64,000 bases of DNA from Microbacterium sp. Se63.02b (GTDB lineage Bacteria; Actinomycetota; Actinomycetes; Actinomycetales; Microbacteriaceae), in the NCBI RefSeq assembly GCF_014171575.1, contig NZ_CP050453.1, positions 558,001 through 622,000 on the forward strand, given 5' to 3'. A program made the position numbers and the translations under genes. Shown here in pieces: positions 46,123 through 58,045 of the stretch (position 1 is the stretch's first letter; each line of letters starts with the position of its first letter). The notes beneath the pieces are model-generated. The model worked only from the letters and a program-made list of their open reading frames with translations, was not told the origin of the DNA and searched no databases.

Positions 46123-47878
46123 ATGACAGAGACCACCGTCGCCCGCCCCTGGCTCGACGCCGATCTTCCCGTCGACGAACGGGTCCAGCTGCTGCTGGAC
46201 GAGATGACGATCGAGGAGAAGGCAGGACTCTTCTTCCACACCATGATCGCGATCGGGGATCTGGAGGCGCCGGATCCCACGTTCGCGACGCCCTCCGCTC
46301 GCGAATTCCTCGAGAGCAAGCGGATGACGCATTTCAATCTGCTCGGTGCGGCGCCGACGGGACGCGAGATCGCGGCCTGGCACAACGCGCTGCAGCGGCT
46401 CGCCGCGTCCACGCGCCTCGGCATCCCCGTCACCCTGTCGACCGACCCGCGGCATTCGTTCAGCGAGAATCCCGGCGCGTCGATCCTCGCCGGTCCGTTC
46501 TCGCAGTGGCCGGAGACGCTCGGTCTCGCGGCCACCCGTGACGAGGAGCTCGTGGAGCGGTTCGCCGACATCGCCCGCCAGGAGTACACGGCGGTCGGTC
46601 TGCGGGTGGCCCTGCACCCGCAGGTCGACCTCGCGACCGAGCCGCGCTGGGCACGCCAGACCGCGACGTTCGGGGAGGATGCCGAGCTCTCCGGACGACT
46701 CGGCGCCGCGTACATCCGCGGATTCCAGGGCGTGTCGTTCGGGCCGGGATCCGTGTCGACCATGACGAAGCACTTCCCCGGTGGCGGACCGCAGAAGGAC
46801 GGCGAGGACCCGCACTTCCCGTACGGCCGCGAGCAGGTCTATCCGGGTGGGGGATTCGAGCTGCACCTGAAGCCCTTCGAAGACGCTCTCGCCGCCGGGA
46901 CGCGGCAGATGATGCCCTACTACGGGATGCCGGTGGGCACCGCGTACGAAGAGGTCGGGTTCGGCTTCAACAAGTCGGTCATCACCGGGCTGCTGCGCGA
47001 ACGGTACGGCTTCGACGGCCTCGTCTGCACCGACTGGGGCCTGATCAGCGACTCCGAGATCTTCGGGCAGCCGTTCCCTGCGCGCGCCTGGGGTGTGGAA
47101 CACCTGACTCCGCGCGAGCGCATGGCGAAGGTGCTGGACGCGGGTGTCGATCAGTTCGGCGGAGAGGCGAACCCCGAGCTGCTGCTCGAACTCGTCGCCG
47201 ACGGGGTGATCTCGGAGGAGCGGCTCGACGTCTCGGCCCGCCGCATCCTGCGGGAGAAGTTCGAACTCGGTCTGTTCGAGAACCCGTTCGTGGACGAGGA
47301 CGCCGCGGACGCCGTCGTCGGACGCGCCGACTTCCGTGCGGCGGGGAGGAGGCGCAGCGGGCGTCGATCACCGTGCTCTCGAACGACGGTGCGCTGCCCT
47401 TCGCGCGGGGACTGCGCCTGTACGTCGAGGGCATCGACCCCGCCGTGGCTGCGGCCTTCGGGGTGATCGTCGACGATCCGGCCGACGCAGAGCTCGCGAT
47501 CCTCCGCCTGCAGGCGCCGTTCGAGGAGCGCGAGACGATGTTCGAGAACTTCTTCCACGCCGGGTCCCTGGAGTTCGCGGGCGAGGTCGTCGCCCACGTC
47601 CGCGAGGTCGCCGCCGCGGTTCCGACCGTCGTCGACGTGCTCGCCGATCGGCCGCCCATCCTGACGCCGATCGTCGAGGTCGCCGCCGCGGTGACGGTGA
47701 ACTGGGGAGCCTCGGGCGAAGCGCTGCTCGACGTTCTCAGCGGTGCCGTCGCGGCGAGGGGTGCGCTTCCTTCGACCTTCCCCGGTCGATGGCCGCGGTC
47801 GAGGCCTCGCGGCCCGACGTGCCGTTCGACACCGCCGACCCGCTGTTCCGCTTCGGCCACGGGCTCTCGTTGACCTGA
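46123..47878 (+). pseudogene. Glycoside hydrolase family 3 enzyme, two frameshifts
   Basis: Repaired length about 585 residues. No signal peptide, so intracellular. GH3 N-terminal barrel: MTIEEKAGLFFHTMIAIGDL, GIPVTLSTDPRHSFSENPGA, MTKHFPGGGPQKDGEDPHFP (KHFPGxG) and the nucleophile Asp in GLVCTDWGLISDSEI (about residue 303). A short C-terminal sandwich ends in PLFRFGHGLSLT, a GH3 closing motif. Breaks lie near 47344 (GGGG run) and near 47780 (CCCC run); the 1756-base length fits two missing bases. GTG at 46117 could also start translation. Hydrolyses beta-glucosides or related substrates brought in by the upstream MFS protein. Confidence 0.87.
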
Positions 47879-47907
47879 TCGGGGTCGACCTGTTGCGAGG
47901 CGACAAC

Positions 47908-48004
47908 GGGGAGTAGGGGCGTCCGCCTGCGGAGTTGGAGGATGCTCACAGCGGAGTTCCTGTGGGTTTGTCGCAGACCTACCATGAAAGCACCCCTACT
48001 CCCC
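47908..48004 (+). repeat. Long-range inverted repeat in the acyl-CoA oxidase leader
   Basis: GGGGAGTAGGGG (47908-47919) and CCCCTACTCCCC (47993-48004) are perfect 12-base complements 73 bases apart; the second arm directly abuts the ribosome site (TGGAGG at 48005-48010). In mRNA the pairing could sequester translation initiation of the oxidase gene. Confidence 0.6.
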
Positions 48005-48016
48005 TGGAGGAATGCC

Positions 48017-50085
48017 ATGGTCGACGCTGCCGTCCGCTCTTCGACGACACCCGATGAATCGCCCGAGATCGCGGTCGCTCCGCCGATCGACATCGCACGT
48101 GTGAACGAGGCCCTGATGGGCACGTGGGGCGATGTGCGTCGTCAGGCGCGCGAGATGATCAAGGACTCGGCGTTCTGGCGCAAGGACGAGCTCGGCAAGG
48201 ACGAGCACCGCGAGCGCGTGCTCAGCCAACTGCACCTGCTGGTCGAGAACAAGGCGGTGCACCGCGCTTTCCCCAAGTCCCTCGGCGGCGAGGAGAACAA
48301 CGGCGCGAACATCGCGGGCTTCGAGGAGCTCGTGGTGGCCGACCCCAGCCTGCAGATCAAGTCGGGTGTGCAGTGGGGGCTCTTCGGCTCGGCGATCCTG
48401 CAGCTGGGTTCGAAGGAGCACCACGAGAAGTGGCTGCCCGGAGTGATGGACCTCTCGATCCCCGGGGCCTTCGCGATGACCGAGATCGGTCACGGCTCCG
48501 ACGTCGCCGCGGTCGGCACCACGGCCACCTACGACCCGGAGTCCGAGGAGTTCGTCATCAACACCCCGTTCCGCGGGGCGACGAAGGAGTATCTCGGCAA
48601 CGCGGCCCTGCACGGCGTCGCGGCGACCGTGTTCGCACAGCTCATCACCAACGGCGTCAACCACGGCGTGCACTGCTTCTACGTGCCGCTGCGCGGAGAG
48701 GACGGCGTCGACCTTCCGGGCATCGGCCGCGAGGACGACGGTCTCAAGGGCGGGCTCAACGGCATCGACAACGGGCGCCTCTCGTTCGACCACGTACGCA
48801 TCCCGCGCACGAACCTGCTCAACCGTTACGGCGACGTCGCCGCCGACGGCACCTACTCCAGTGCGATCGACAGCCCCGGCCGCCGCTTCTTCACGATGCT
48901 CGGCACCCTCGTGCAGGGGCGCGTCTCCCTCGACGGTGCGGCATCCTGGGCCTCCGCGCTCGGCCTGCACATCGCGATCACCTACGCGACCCAGCGTCGC
49001 CAGTTCGATGGTGCGGACGGGCAGGAGGTCGTGCTCATGGACTACGGCAAGCACCAGCGCCGCCTGCTGCCGCGCCTGGCGACCACCTACGCGCAGATCT
49101 TCGCGCACGACGAGTTCCTGCAGAAGTTCGACGGCGTCTTCTCGGGTCGCACCGACACCCCGGCCGACCGCGAAGACCTCGAGACCCTGGCCGCCGCCCT
49201 CAAGCCGCTGTCGACCTGGCACGCGCTCGACACCCTGCAGGAGGCCCGTGAGGCCACCGGCGGCGCCGGCTTCATGTTCGAGAACCGCCTCGTCGGACTC
49301 CGTCAGGACCTCGACATCTACGTCACATTCGAAGGCGACAACAACGTCCTGCTCCAGCTGGTCGGCAAGCGTCTGCTCACCGACTACGCCAAGCAGTTCC
49401 AGGGCAAGGACGCGGCGGCGCTCGCGAAGTTCGCGGTCGGCATGACCGCGGGCAAGGTGTTCCACGGCGCAGGACTCCGCCAGCTCGGCCAGGCCGTCTC
49501 CGACTTCGGTCAGGTCAGCCGTTCGGTCGAGCGCGGGCTGCGCGAGGAGCAGCAGCATGATCTCTGCTCGCGGGTCGTGTGCAGCAGATGGTCGCCGACA
49601 TCGCCGGTCGCCTGCGCCCCGGCGCGAAGGACAAGCTGCTCGGCGCCCGGCTCTTCAACGAGAACCAGGCCGAGCTCATCGAGGCCGCTCGTGCACACGG
49701 CGAACTGCTGCAATGGGAGGCGTTCACCGACGCCGTGCACCAGATCGAGGACGCCGACACCAAGAAGGTCCTCACCTGGCTGCGCGACCTGTTCGGACTT
49801 CAGCTCATCGAGAAGCACCTCGCCTGGCACCTCATCAACGGACGCCTGTCGACGCAGCGCGCCGCGGCCGTGTCGAGCTACATCGACCGACTGTGCACCC
49901 GCCTGCGGCCATACGCCCTCGACCTCGTGAACGCGTTCGGGTACGAGCCGGAGCACGTGCGCGCGCCGATCGCGAGCGGCATCGAGAAGCAGCGTCAGGA
50001 CGAGGCGCGGGCGTACTACGCCGATCTCGCCGCCACCGGGCATGCACCGATCCAGGAGAAGACCCTCAAGAAGCAGCGGCGCTGA
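48017..50085 (+). pseudogene. Acyl-CoA oxidase/dehydrogenase family (ACOX-like), one frameshift
   Basis: Repaired length about 689 residues, the size of acyl-CoA oxidases rather than dehydrogenases. Family features: FAMTEIGHGSDVAAVGTTAT (flavin loop), PFRGATKEYLGNAALHGVAA, GLKGGLNGIDNGRLSFDHVR, CxxGG-like ATGGAGFMFENRLVGLRQDL and VTFEGDNNVLLQLVGKRLL. The final 170 residues are the helical C-terminal ACOX domain (FGLQLIEKHLAWHLINGRLS). Uses O2 and produces hydrogen peroxide in peroxisomal homologues; bacterial members may use another acceptor. The break is near 49563 beside CATGATCTCTG; the length fits one missing base. ATG at 48017 after TGGAGG. Confidence 0.88.
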
Positions 50086-50156
50086 CGACGCTCTCTCGTG
50101 CGATTCATGGGTGCGGCTGAGTAGTCTCGGCACGTACCCGATCTGAGGAGCGCGAG

Positions 50157-51203
50157 ATGTCCACCGTCACCGCCTATGCCGCACCGCGCGAAGCCGCACC
50201 GCTCGAGAAGACCGTCATCGACAGACGCGAGCTCGGCCCCCACGATGTGCTGATCGACATCGCGTTCGCCGGCATCTGCCATTCCGACATCCACACGGTG
50301 CGCGGCGACTGGGGTCCGCAGCAGTACCCGCTCGCGCCGGGGCACGAGATCACGGGCACGGTCGCCGCGGTCGGCTCCGCGGTCACACGTCATGCCGTGG
50401 GCGACCGGGTGGGGGTCGGGTGTCTGGTGAACTCCTGCGGCGAGTGCCGGGAGTGCCTGCGCGGGCAGGAGCAGTTCTGCCGTCAGGGCGCCGTCGGCAC
50501 GTACGGCGCCGTGGATCGCGACGGCAGCATCACGCAGGGCGGATACTCCGAACAGGTCGTGGTGACCGAGGCCTTCGTGCTGCGCATCCCGGATGCGCTG
50601 CCGCTCGATGCCGCCGCTCCGCTCCTGTGCGCCGGCATCACGACGTACTCGCCGCTGAGGCACTGGCGGGTCGGGCCCGGCACGAGGGTCGCGGTGGTCG
50701 GCCTCGGCGGACTCGGACACATGGGAGTGCAGATCGCGCATGCGCTCGGCGCCGAGGTGACCGTGCTCTCGCAGACCCTGAGCAAGAAGGACGACGGGCT
50801 GCGGCTCGGCGCCGATCAGTATCGTGCGACGAGCGACCCGACCACCTTCCGCGAGCTGCGCTCATCGTTCGACGTGATCCTCAACACGGTCAGCGCCCCG
50901 GTCGATCTGCGCTCGTACCTCGGCCTGCTCGACGTCGACGGGACGATCGTGTGCATCGGAGCGCCGGCGGAGCCTCTCGCTCTCACGGTCGGGTCCCTCA
51001 TCGGCGGACGCCGCTCCATCGCGGGCTCCAACATCGGCGGCATCCGCGAGACGCAGGAGATGCTCGACTTCTGCGCCGAGAACGGCATCGTCGCCGAGAT
51101 CGAGGTCATCAGGGCCACGGAGATCAACACGGCATACGAGCGGGTGCTCGCGTCCGACGTGCGCTACCGGTTCGTCATCGACGCGTCGACCTTCGCGGAG
51201 TGA
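50157..51203 (+). CDS. Zinc-dependent alcohol dehydrogenase (AdhC/CAD-like), NADP type
   Basis: 348-residue MDR alcohol dehydrogenase. Catalytic zinc residues in [17 protein letters not shown] (Cys) and [12 protein letters not shown] (His-Glu); structural zinc cysteines in [15 protein letters not shown]; Rossmann motif [20 protein letters not shown]. This is the pattern of broad-range aldehyde reductases such as mycobacterial AdhC. Independent gene with TAGTCT near 50121 as possible -10. Substrate unknown. Confidence 0.92.
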   Translation: MSTVTAYAAPREAAPLEKTVIDRRELGPHDVLIDIAFAGICHSDIHTVRGDWGPQQYPLAPGHEITGTVAAVGSAVTRHAVGDRVGVGCLVNSCGECRECLRGQEQFCRQGAVGTYGAVDRDGSITQGGYSEQVVVTEAFVLRIPDALPLDAAAPLLCAGITTYSPLRHWRVGPGTRVAVVGLGGLGHMGVQIAHALGAEVTVLSQTLSKKDDGLRLGADQYRATSDPTTFRELRSSFDVILNTVSAPVDLRSYLGLLDVDGTIVCIGAPAEPLALTVGSLIGGRRSIAGSNIGGIRETQEMLDFCAENGIVAEIEVIRATEINTAYERVLASDVRYRFVIDASTFAE

Positions 51204-51231
51204 CGTCGGCGGTGGCGGATACGTTGGGGAG

Positions 51232-51799
51232 ATGACCTCTTTCCTCACGGGCCCCGACGCCCGCGACCGCTGCGCCTGGGTGGGCGACGACGCCGAGTAC
51301 CGCCGCTATCACGACGAGGAGTGGGGACGCCGCTGCACGGCGACCGGGCGCTGTTCGAGAAGATGGCGCTCGAGGGTTCCAGGCCGGGATCTCCTGGATC
51401 ACCATCCTGCGCAAGCGTCCCCGGTTCCGCGAGGTGTTCGCGGGCTTCGAACCCGCCGCCGTGTCCGCGTTCGGGGAAGACGACGTCGAGCGGCTGATGG
51501 CCGACGCCGGCATCATCCGCAACCGCGCCAAGATCGAGGCCACGATCGGCAACGCCCGCATCGTCCGCGACATGGCAGGCGGCGAGCTCGACGAGCTGAT
51601 GTGGTCGTTCGCGCCGCCGGCATCCGACACGCGTCCCGCCGCGTTCGCCGACGTCCCGGCGGTCACCGCGGAGTCGACGGCCTTGAGCACGGAGCTCCGA
51701 CGGCGCGGGTTCCGCTTCGTGGGTCCGACCACGATGTACGCGCTGATGCAGTCCGCCGGGATGGTCGACGACCACATCGCGGGGTGCTGGCGCGCCTGA
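51232..51799 (+). pseudogene. tag: DNA-3-methyladenine glycosylase I (Tag), two frameshifts
   Basis: Base-excision enzyme removing 3-methyladenine. Repaired length about 189 residues, normal. N-terminus RCAWVGDDAEYRRYHDEEWG (Tag hallmark CxWxG/xYxxYHDEEWG with zinc Cys), middle region HGDRALFEKMALE and ITILRKRPRFREVFAGFEP in alternate frames, C-terminus RGFRFVGPTTMYALMQSAGM and DHIAGC (zinc). Breaks lie near 51333 and 51378; 568 bases fits two lost bases. Confidence 0.88.
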
Positions 51800-51806
51800 C
51801 ACCGGG

Positions 51807-51822
51807 TGGGGATATCTCCCCA
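51807..51822. terminator. Short hairpin after tag
   Basis: TGGGGA and TCCCCA form a 6-base stem with a TATC loop, 7 bases after the tag stop. No T tail; weak. Confidence 0.35.
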
Positions 51823-51925
51823 TCGAGCGGTATTCCGCGACCCGGTTAGGATGTACGGGTGCTGCACCGGCTCGTCGAGCCCGTGCATGAAGCAATCGGA
51901 GTGTCACCCTGGGGGGGAACCGGGA

Positions 51926-54900
51926 ATGAAGGCGTTGTCATGGATGCGCGCGCGACCCAAGACGTTGGCGTCGGCCGCCGGCGTCACGGTCGGTGTCATC
52001 GCGATCACCACGATGGCCTTCACCTATGAGGGGTTCCCGACCACCAAGGTCGATCTGAACGACGGCGGCGTGTGGATCACGAAGTCCTCGAGCCTGCTCG
52101 TGGGCCACTTCAACAACGAGTCGACCATCCTCGACGGCGGTCTGCGCACCACGAGCGAGAACTACGACATCCTGCAGGCAGCGGCCAACGTGCTCGTCGT
52201 GGACCAGAGCGCCTCGACCGTGACGGCGGTCGACCCCGCGCGCGTCTCGCTCGGAGACTCCACCGTCATCCCCTCATCGGCCAAGGTCGCCCTCGGGGCC
52301 GAGACGGCCGCGATCCTCGATGAGAAGTCCGGCGACCTGTGGGTCGTCCCCGTGAAGGGGATCGCTTCCTTCGAGATCGAGGCGACGGAACCCATCGCCG
52401 AGCTGGGCGAGAACTCCGATGTCACGGTGGCCGACGACGGCACCGTCTTCGCCCTGTCGGCGGAGAAGGGCGAGGTCGTGACCGTGCCGGTCGACCACGA
52501 AGGTGTTCCCGGCGATTCGTCTGCGGCGTCGGTCGGAGAACTCGATCTGTCCGAACGGCCCACCATCACCGCCGTCGGTCGCACACCGGTCGTGTTCGAC
52601 GAGGCCGCAGGGGTCGTCACGACGCCGGGCGGTTTCCGCACCGAGGTCGCGGGCGCGAAGGACGCGGTGCTGCAGCAGGCCTCTGCCGAGACCGACGCCG
52701 TCGCCATCGCCACGCCCTCCGCACTGGTGCGCGTCCCCCGACGGCAGCGAGCCGGAGGAGACCTCCGCCGGCAGCGCCGGCACCGCGGCGGCACCCGTGT
52801 GGCTGCGGGGGTGCACCTACGGCGCCTGGGCCGGATCCGCGACGTTCATCCGCGAATGCCCGGGTGACTCGAACGACGTGAACGCGCCGATCGAGGGCGC
52901 CGAGGAGTCTGCGAGCCTGACCTTCCGCGTGAACCGCGACGTGATCATCCTGAACGACGCCGTCGGCGGCGCCGCGTGGATGGCGAACGAGAGCCTGCAG
53001 CGCGTCGACAACTGGAACGACCTCACGCCGCCCGAGGGCGAGACCGAGAACCAGGAGGACTCGACCGAGGAGACGGTCGAGACCACGCTGCCGGAGCGCA
53101 GCGAGGAGAACACGCCCCCGATCGCCGAAGACGATTCCTACGGCGTGCGCCCGGGTGCGACGACACTGCTGCCCGTTCTCGACAACGACAACGACCCCGA
53201 CGGCGACGTGCTCGTGGCGGCTCTGGCCGAGGCGCAGCCCTCCATCGGCACCGTGCAGCCGATCAACAACGGCGGCTCCCTGCAGATCGCGGTCGACGAG
53301 AAGGCCTCGGGCACCGCGAGCTTCACCTACGAGGTCGACGACGGTCGCAAGGGCAAGGACACCGCGGTCGTCACGCTCGAGGTGCACGACTGGAACGACA
53401 ACGCCGCCCCCGGACCGAAGCGGAAGACATCGCTCGCGGTCGAGACCGGCGGCACGATCTCGTACAACATCCTCCCGGACTGGATCGATCCGGACGGCGA
53501 CGACATCTACCTCAAGGAGGTGATCGCGGCGCCGGGAGACGAGGTCGACTTCAGCAAGGACGGCCAGATCACCTACAAGGCGACCGCCAGCCTGCAGGGG
53601 CGCAAGGACGTGCAGGTCACCGTCGCCGACGCGTTCGGCAAGCTCGGCACCTCGACCCTCTCCCTCGACGTCCGCCCCCAGGGGTCGACGAACCCGAAGA
53701 CCAACGCCGACCACGTGATCACGAAGGTCGGCGAGCAGGTCACGATCGCGCCGACCGCGAACGACACGAGCACCTCGCGCGAGCCGCTGCGTCTGAGCAG
53801 GGTCCTCGACACCCTGGGCGCGACGATCGTCCCGAACACCGCCAACAAGACCTTCACCTTCATGGCGGAGGCTCCCGGCGTCTACTACGTGCAGTACCAG
53901 GTCACCACGGGCCCGAAGAACGGCGAGGGGCTCGTGCGCGTCGACGTGATGCCCGAGTCGGAGACCGATCTGCCGCCGGTCGCCGTGCGCGACGTCGCGC
54001 TGCTGCCCACGGGCGGCGACGTGCTCCTCGGCGTGCTCAACAATGACACCGATCCCGCCGGCGGCATCCTCGTCGTCCAGTCGGTGTCGCTCGAGCCGAA
54101 CAGCGGCATCTCGGTCTCGGTGCTCAACCACGAGACCCTCCGGATCACCGATCAGGGCGCACTCGAAGAGCAGGTGCGCGTCAAGTACCGCATCTCGAAC
54201 GGCTCCAAGTCGGCGGAGGGCGAGGTCGTGGTGATCCCGATCCCCGCGCCGGATGAGCTCCGTCAACCTGTCGCGAACCCCGACACCGCGACCGTGCGCG
54301 TCGGAGACGTCGTGACCATCCCGGTCCTCGACAACGACACCCACCCGAGCGACGACGTGATGCACGTCGAGCCCGAGCTCATCGAACCGTTCGTGGATCC
54401 CGAGGACGGCGAGGCGTTCGTGTCGCAGGACACCGTGCGCTTCAAGGCGGGCCCCGAGGCGAAGACGGTCTACCTCACCTACGAGGTGTCGGACTCCCGT
54501 CAGCAGAAGGCGGCGGGCTACGTCACGATCCAGATCATGCCGATCGACGAGGAGACCAACGCGGCCCCGCGTCCGCAGGATCTCGTCGCCCGTGCCCTGG
54601 CCGGCACCGAGGTGAACATCGCCGTCCCGCTCGACGGCATCGACACCGACGGCGACTCGGTCGAGCTCGTCGGCATCGAGTCGAGCCCCTCGAAGGGGCG
54701 CGTCACGAACGGTCCGAACTACTTCACCTACGAGGCGGCAGACGGCGCATCCGGCGTCGACGTGTTCAAGTACCGGGTGCGCGACAGGCTCGGCAAGGAG
54801 GGCATCGCCACGGTGCGGGTGGGCATCGCGCCCGCGGAGGAGATCAACCAGCCGCCGTACGCGGTCAAGGACGCGGTCGTCGTGCGACCGGGCAGGGAGA

Positions 54901-57900
54901 TCGCTGTACCCGTGCTCGAGAACGACTCCGATCCCGAGGGCGACAAGGTCTCGCTCGTCAAGGACGGTCTCGAGCTGCCCGACGGCCTGGAGGCGCGCGT
55001 CTCCGGGGACCGGGTGATCGTGCAGGCGCCGAACGGACCCACCGAGACCTCACTGCAGTACACCGCGGCGGATGCGCGCGGGGCGACGGCCACCGCGACC
55101 CTGCAGATCACCGTCGACGAAGACGTCCCGCTGCAGGCGCCGGTCGCCCGCGACGATCGGCTGCTGCCGACCGACCTCAGGACGGCGGTCTGACGGCCGA
55201 CCTCGACATCCTCGCGAACGACGAGGATCCCGACGGCACGACAGACCGGCTCACGGTCGACGTCGGCGAAGGCGGCACCCGGCTCGAGAACGGCAAGGTG
55301 CGCGTCACCGTCACCGACGAGCTCCAGCTGATCCGCTACACCCTCACCGACCGCGACGACCTGAAGGCGTCGGCGTTCATCTTCGTGCCCTCGAGGTCCG
55401 ACCTGCGTCCGACGCTCACGTCGACGAAGCCGCTCGAGGTGGTCAGCGGCGAGACCGAGACGCTGCCGCTCTCGAAGTACGTCACCGTGGCGGGCGGCGG
55501 CGATGTCATCATCACCGAGAAGGAGCGGATCAGCGCGAACCACGCCGACGGCGCCGACCTGCTCGTCGACGAGAAGACGCTCGTCTACACGTCGGCGCAG
55601 GGGTACTTCGGGCCCGACGCGCTCACCTTCGAGGTCACCGACGGCGACGGACCCGACGACCCCGAGGGGCGCAAGGCGACGCTGAGCATCCCGATCAACG
55701 TGCTGCCGCCGGAGAACCAGCAGCCGAAGTTCATCCAGGGCCAGGTCAACGTCGCCCCGGGCGAGCCGGCGACCTCGCTCGACCTCGCGGCACTGACCGA
55801 CGACCCCGACCCCGAAGACAAGGGCAAGCACGACTACGCGCTCATCGGCGGGGAGGAGAAGGGCGTCTCCGCGCGCATCGACGGCGGCGACAAACTCGTC
55901 GTCGAGGCGGCGTCGAACGCCAAGAAGGGCACCGCGGTCACGCTGAAGCTGCGCATCTCGGACGGCACCACCGAGCCGGTCGAGGGCACGGTCGCCGTGA
56001 TGGTCACGGCGTCGACCCGATCGATGCCTGCGGCGAACACCGACACGATCGCCGAGGCCGATGCGGGCAAGACCATCACGGTGCCCGCGCTCGCGAACGA
56101 CTACAACCCGTTCCCCGAGACGCCGTTGAAGATCGTCTCGGCCGTGACCGAATCGGGTGTCGGCGACGTCGAGTTCACCGAGGATCAGGTCACCGTGACG
56201 CCGGCGAAGTCCTTCGTCGGGACCCTCGTGGTCCGCTACCGCATCCAGGATGCGACCGAAGACGCCGACCGCGAGGTCAACGGCCAGATCGTCGTGACCG
56301 TGCAGGACGTGCCGGATGCGCCAGGGGTTCCGACGATCGCCAGCGTTCAGGACCGCACGGTGGTCGTGTCGTTCTCGGCGCCGTCGAACAACGGCGCGGA
56401 GATCACGAAATACACCGTGAGATCGGTCGGCGGCAGCCCGTACACCAAGGAGTGCCAGTCCACGACCTGCACGCTCGACGGCCTCACCAACAACGTCGAG
56501 TACACGTTCCAGGCGACGGCGACCAACCGCGTCGGCGAGTCCGGAGCCGTCCGGCCTGTCGGCGCCCGCCCGCCCCGACGCGCGTCCTGACACGCCGAAC
56601 CCGCCGACCCTGGCCTTCGGCGACAAGTCGCTCAAGGTGGCCTGGGTGACCCCGTCGACCCCTGGTTCGCCGGTCGAGCGGTACACGCTCGAGATCTCGC
56701 CCGCACCCCCCTCCGGCATCACGCAGAAGGAGGTCACGGGCAACTCCACCACGTGGGAGGGGCTCGAGAACGGATCGGACTACCAGGTCAGGGTGCAGGC
56801 ACACAACAGGGCGCCCGACCCCTCGAGCTGGAGCGGCTGGTCGGCGTCCGAGATCCCGGCGGGTCCGCCGCTCCCGCCCGCGGCGCCCACCACGAGTGAG
56901 CTCTCGCCGGTCGACGGTCGCGCGCAGATGCAGGTGAGCTGGACCACGCCCGATAAGAACGGCGACGCGATCCGCGGCTACCGCCTCGAGGTGCTGCGCG
57001 GCGGCCAGGTGATCGACACGCTCACCCCTGGCCCGGAGGCGCTGAGCCAGACCGTGGTCGTCGACCCGTCGGAGACCGCGTACACGTACCGGATCCAGGC
57101 GAACAACAAGGCCGGATGGGGCGATCTGAGCGCCGAGTCCGCCCCGCGACGCGGTGTGGTGCCGCCCGGTGCGCCGACGAGCCTCAAGGTCACGAAGGAA
57201 GGCGACCGCGCGCTCACGATCTCGTTCAACGAGGGCTCCCGCGGCGGCGCGACCGCCGGGGAGATCACCAACCAGTACCGCCTCAACGGCGGCAGCTGGA
57301 ACACCGTGCCGGGCAACAGGGTCATCGGCGGCCTCACCAACGGCAAGGACTACCGGGTCGAGGTGCGAGCGGTCGCGAACGTCAGCGGATCGACATACCC
57401 CGGCGCCGTCTCCAACTCGGCGACGGGCAACCCGTACGGCGTCCCGAGCCCGCCGGCGGTGAGCGCGGAGTCGCTCGAGAGTCAGGTGCGGCTGAACTGG
57501 AACGCCAACGGCTCCGCCAACGGGCGCAACATCACCGAGGTGCACATCAGCATCGACGGCGGCGGCTGGCAGGGTGTCGCCGCGACCGGGTCGGTGAACG
57601 TCGGCACCTACAGCGAGCACCACACCATCCGCGCCAGGGCGAAGGACTCCACGGGCGTCTGGTCGGACGTGAGCCCGTCAGCGGGCGCGACCGCGAAGGA
57701 CAAGCCGCAGCCGCGGTGGTGGGCGTCGCAGGGGACGGACTCCGGGAACTGCAGCCCTGACACGTGCTACTACCTGAACCTGAACACGTCGAACGTGCCG
57801 GCGGGGCAGTACCGGATCCGCTGCCTCGAGAACGGCACTCCCTACCGCTCCGCGTCGGGTCAGACCTCGAACTACAACACGTACAACGTCCCGGCCAACG

Positions 57901-57998
57901 GCACCATCCGGCTCTCCTGCTGGCACGGTGGCATGAACCGCACGCTGCAGGCCGACATCCAGGGCGTCGGCTGGTCCGAGGCCACCTCCTGGCCGTGA
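51926..57998 (+). pseudogene. Giant cadherin/Ig-like and fibronectin type III surface protein, three frameshifts
   Basis: About 2,020 residues when repaired. N-terminal signal/anchor helix (PKTLASAAGVTVGVIAITTM), then a beta-rich region with a paired Cys (RGCTYGAWAGSATFIRECPG). At least six cadherin-like/VCBS-type repeats follow, each opening like PPIAEDDSYGVRPGATTLLP and VLDNDNDPDGDVL (Asp-rich Ca-site DNDxDPDGD). The last third has three to four fibronectin III domains (ITKYTVRSVGGSPY, GYRLEVLRGGQVID) and a closing Cys-containing SH3-like module (YYLNLNTSNVPAGQYRIRCL). Frame breaks near 52738 (C run), 55188 and 56575 (C run). Four genes for MoxR, DUF58, transglutaminase-like and RDD-FHA follow with short gaps, so it is the likely client of that locus. 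Confidence 0.83.
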
Positions 57999-58045
57999 TG
58001 GTCACCGGCCGCCCCTGAACTCCCACACGAAGGAACGACACACTC

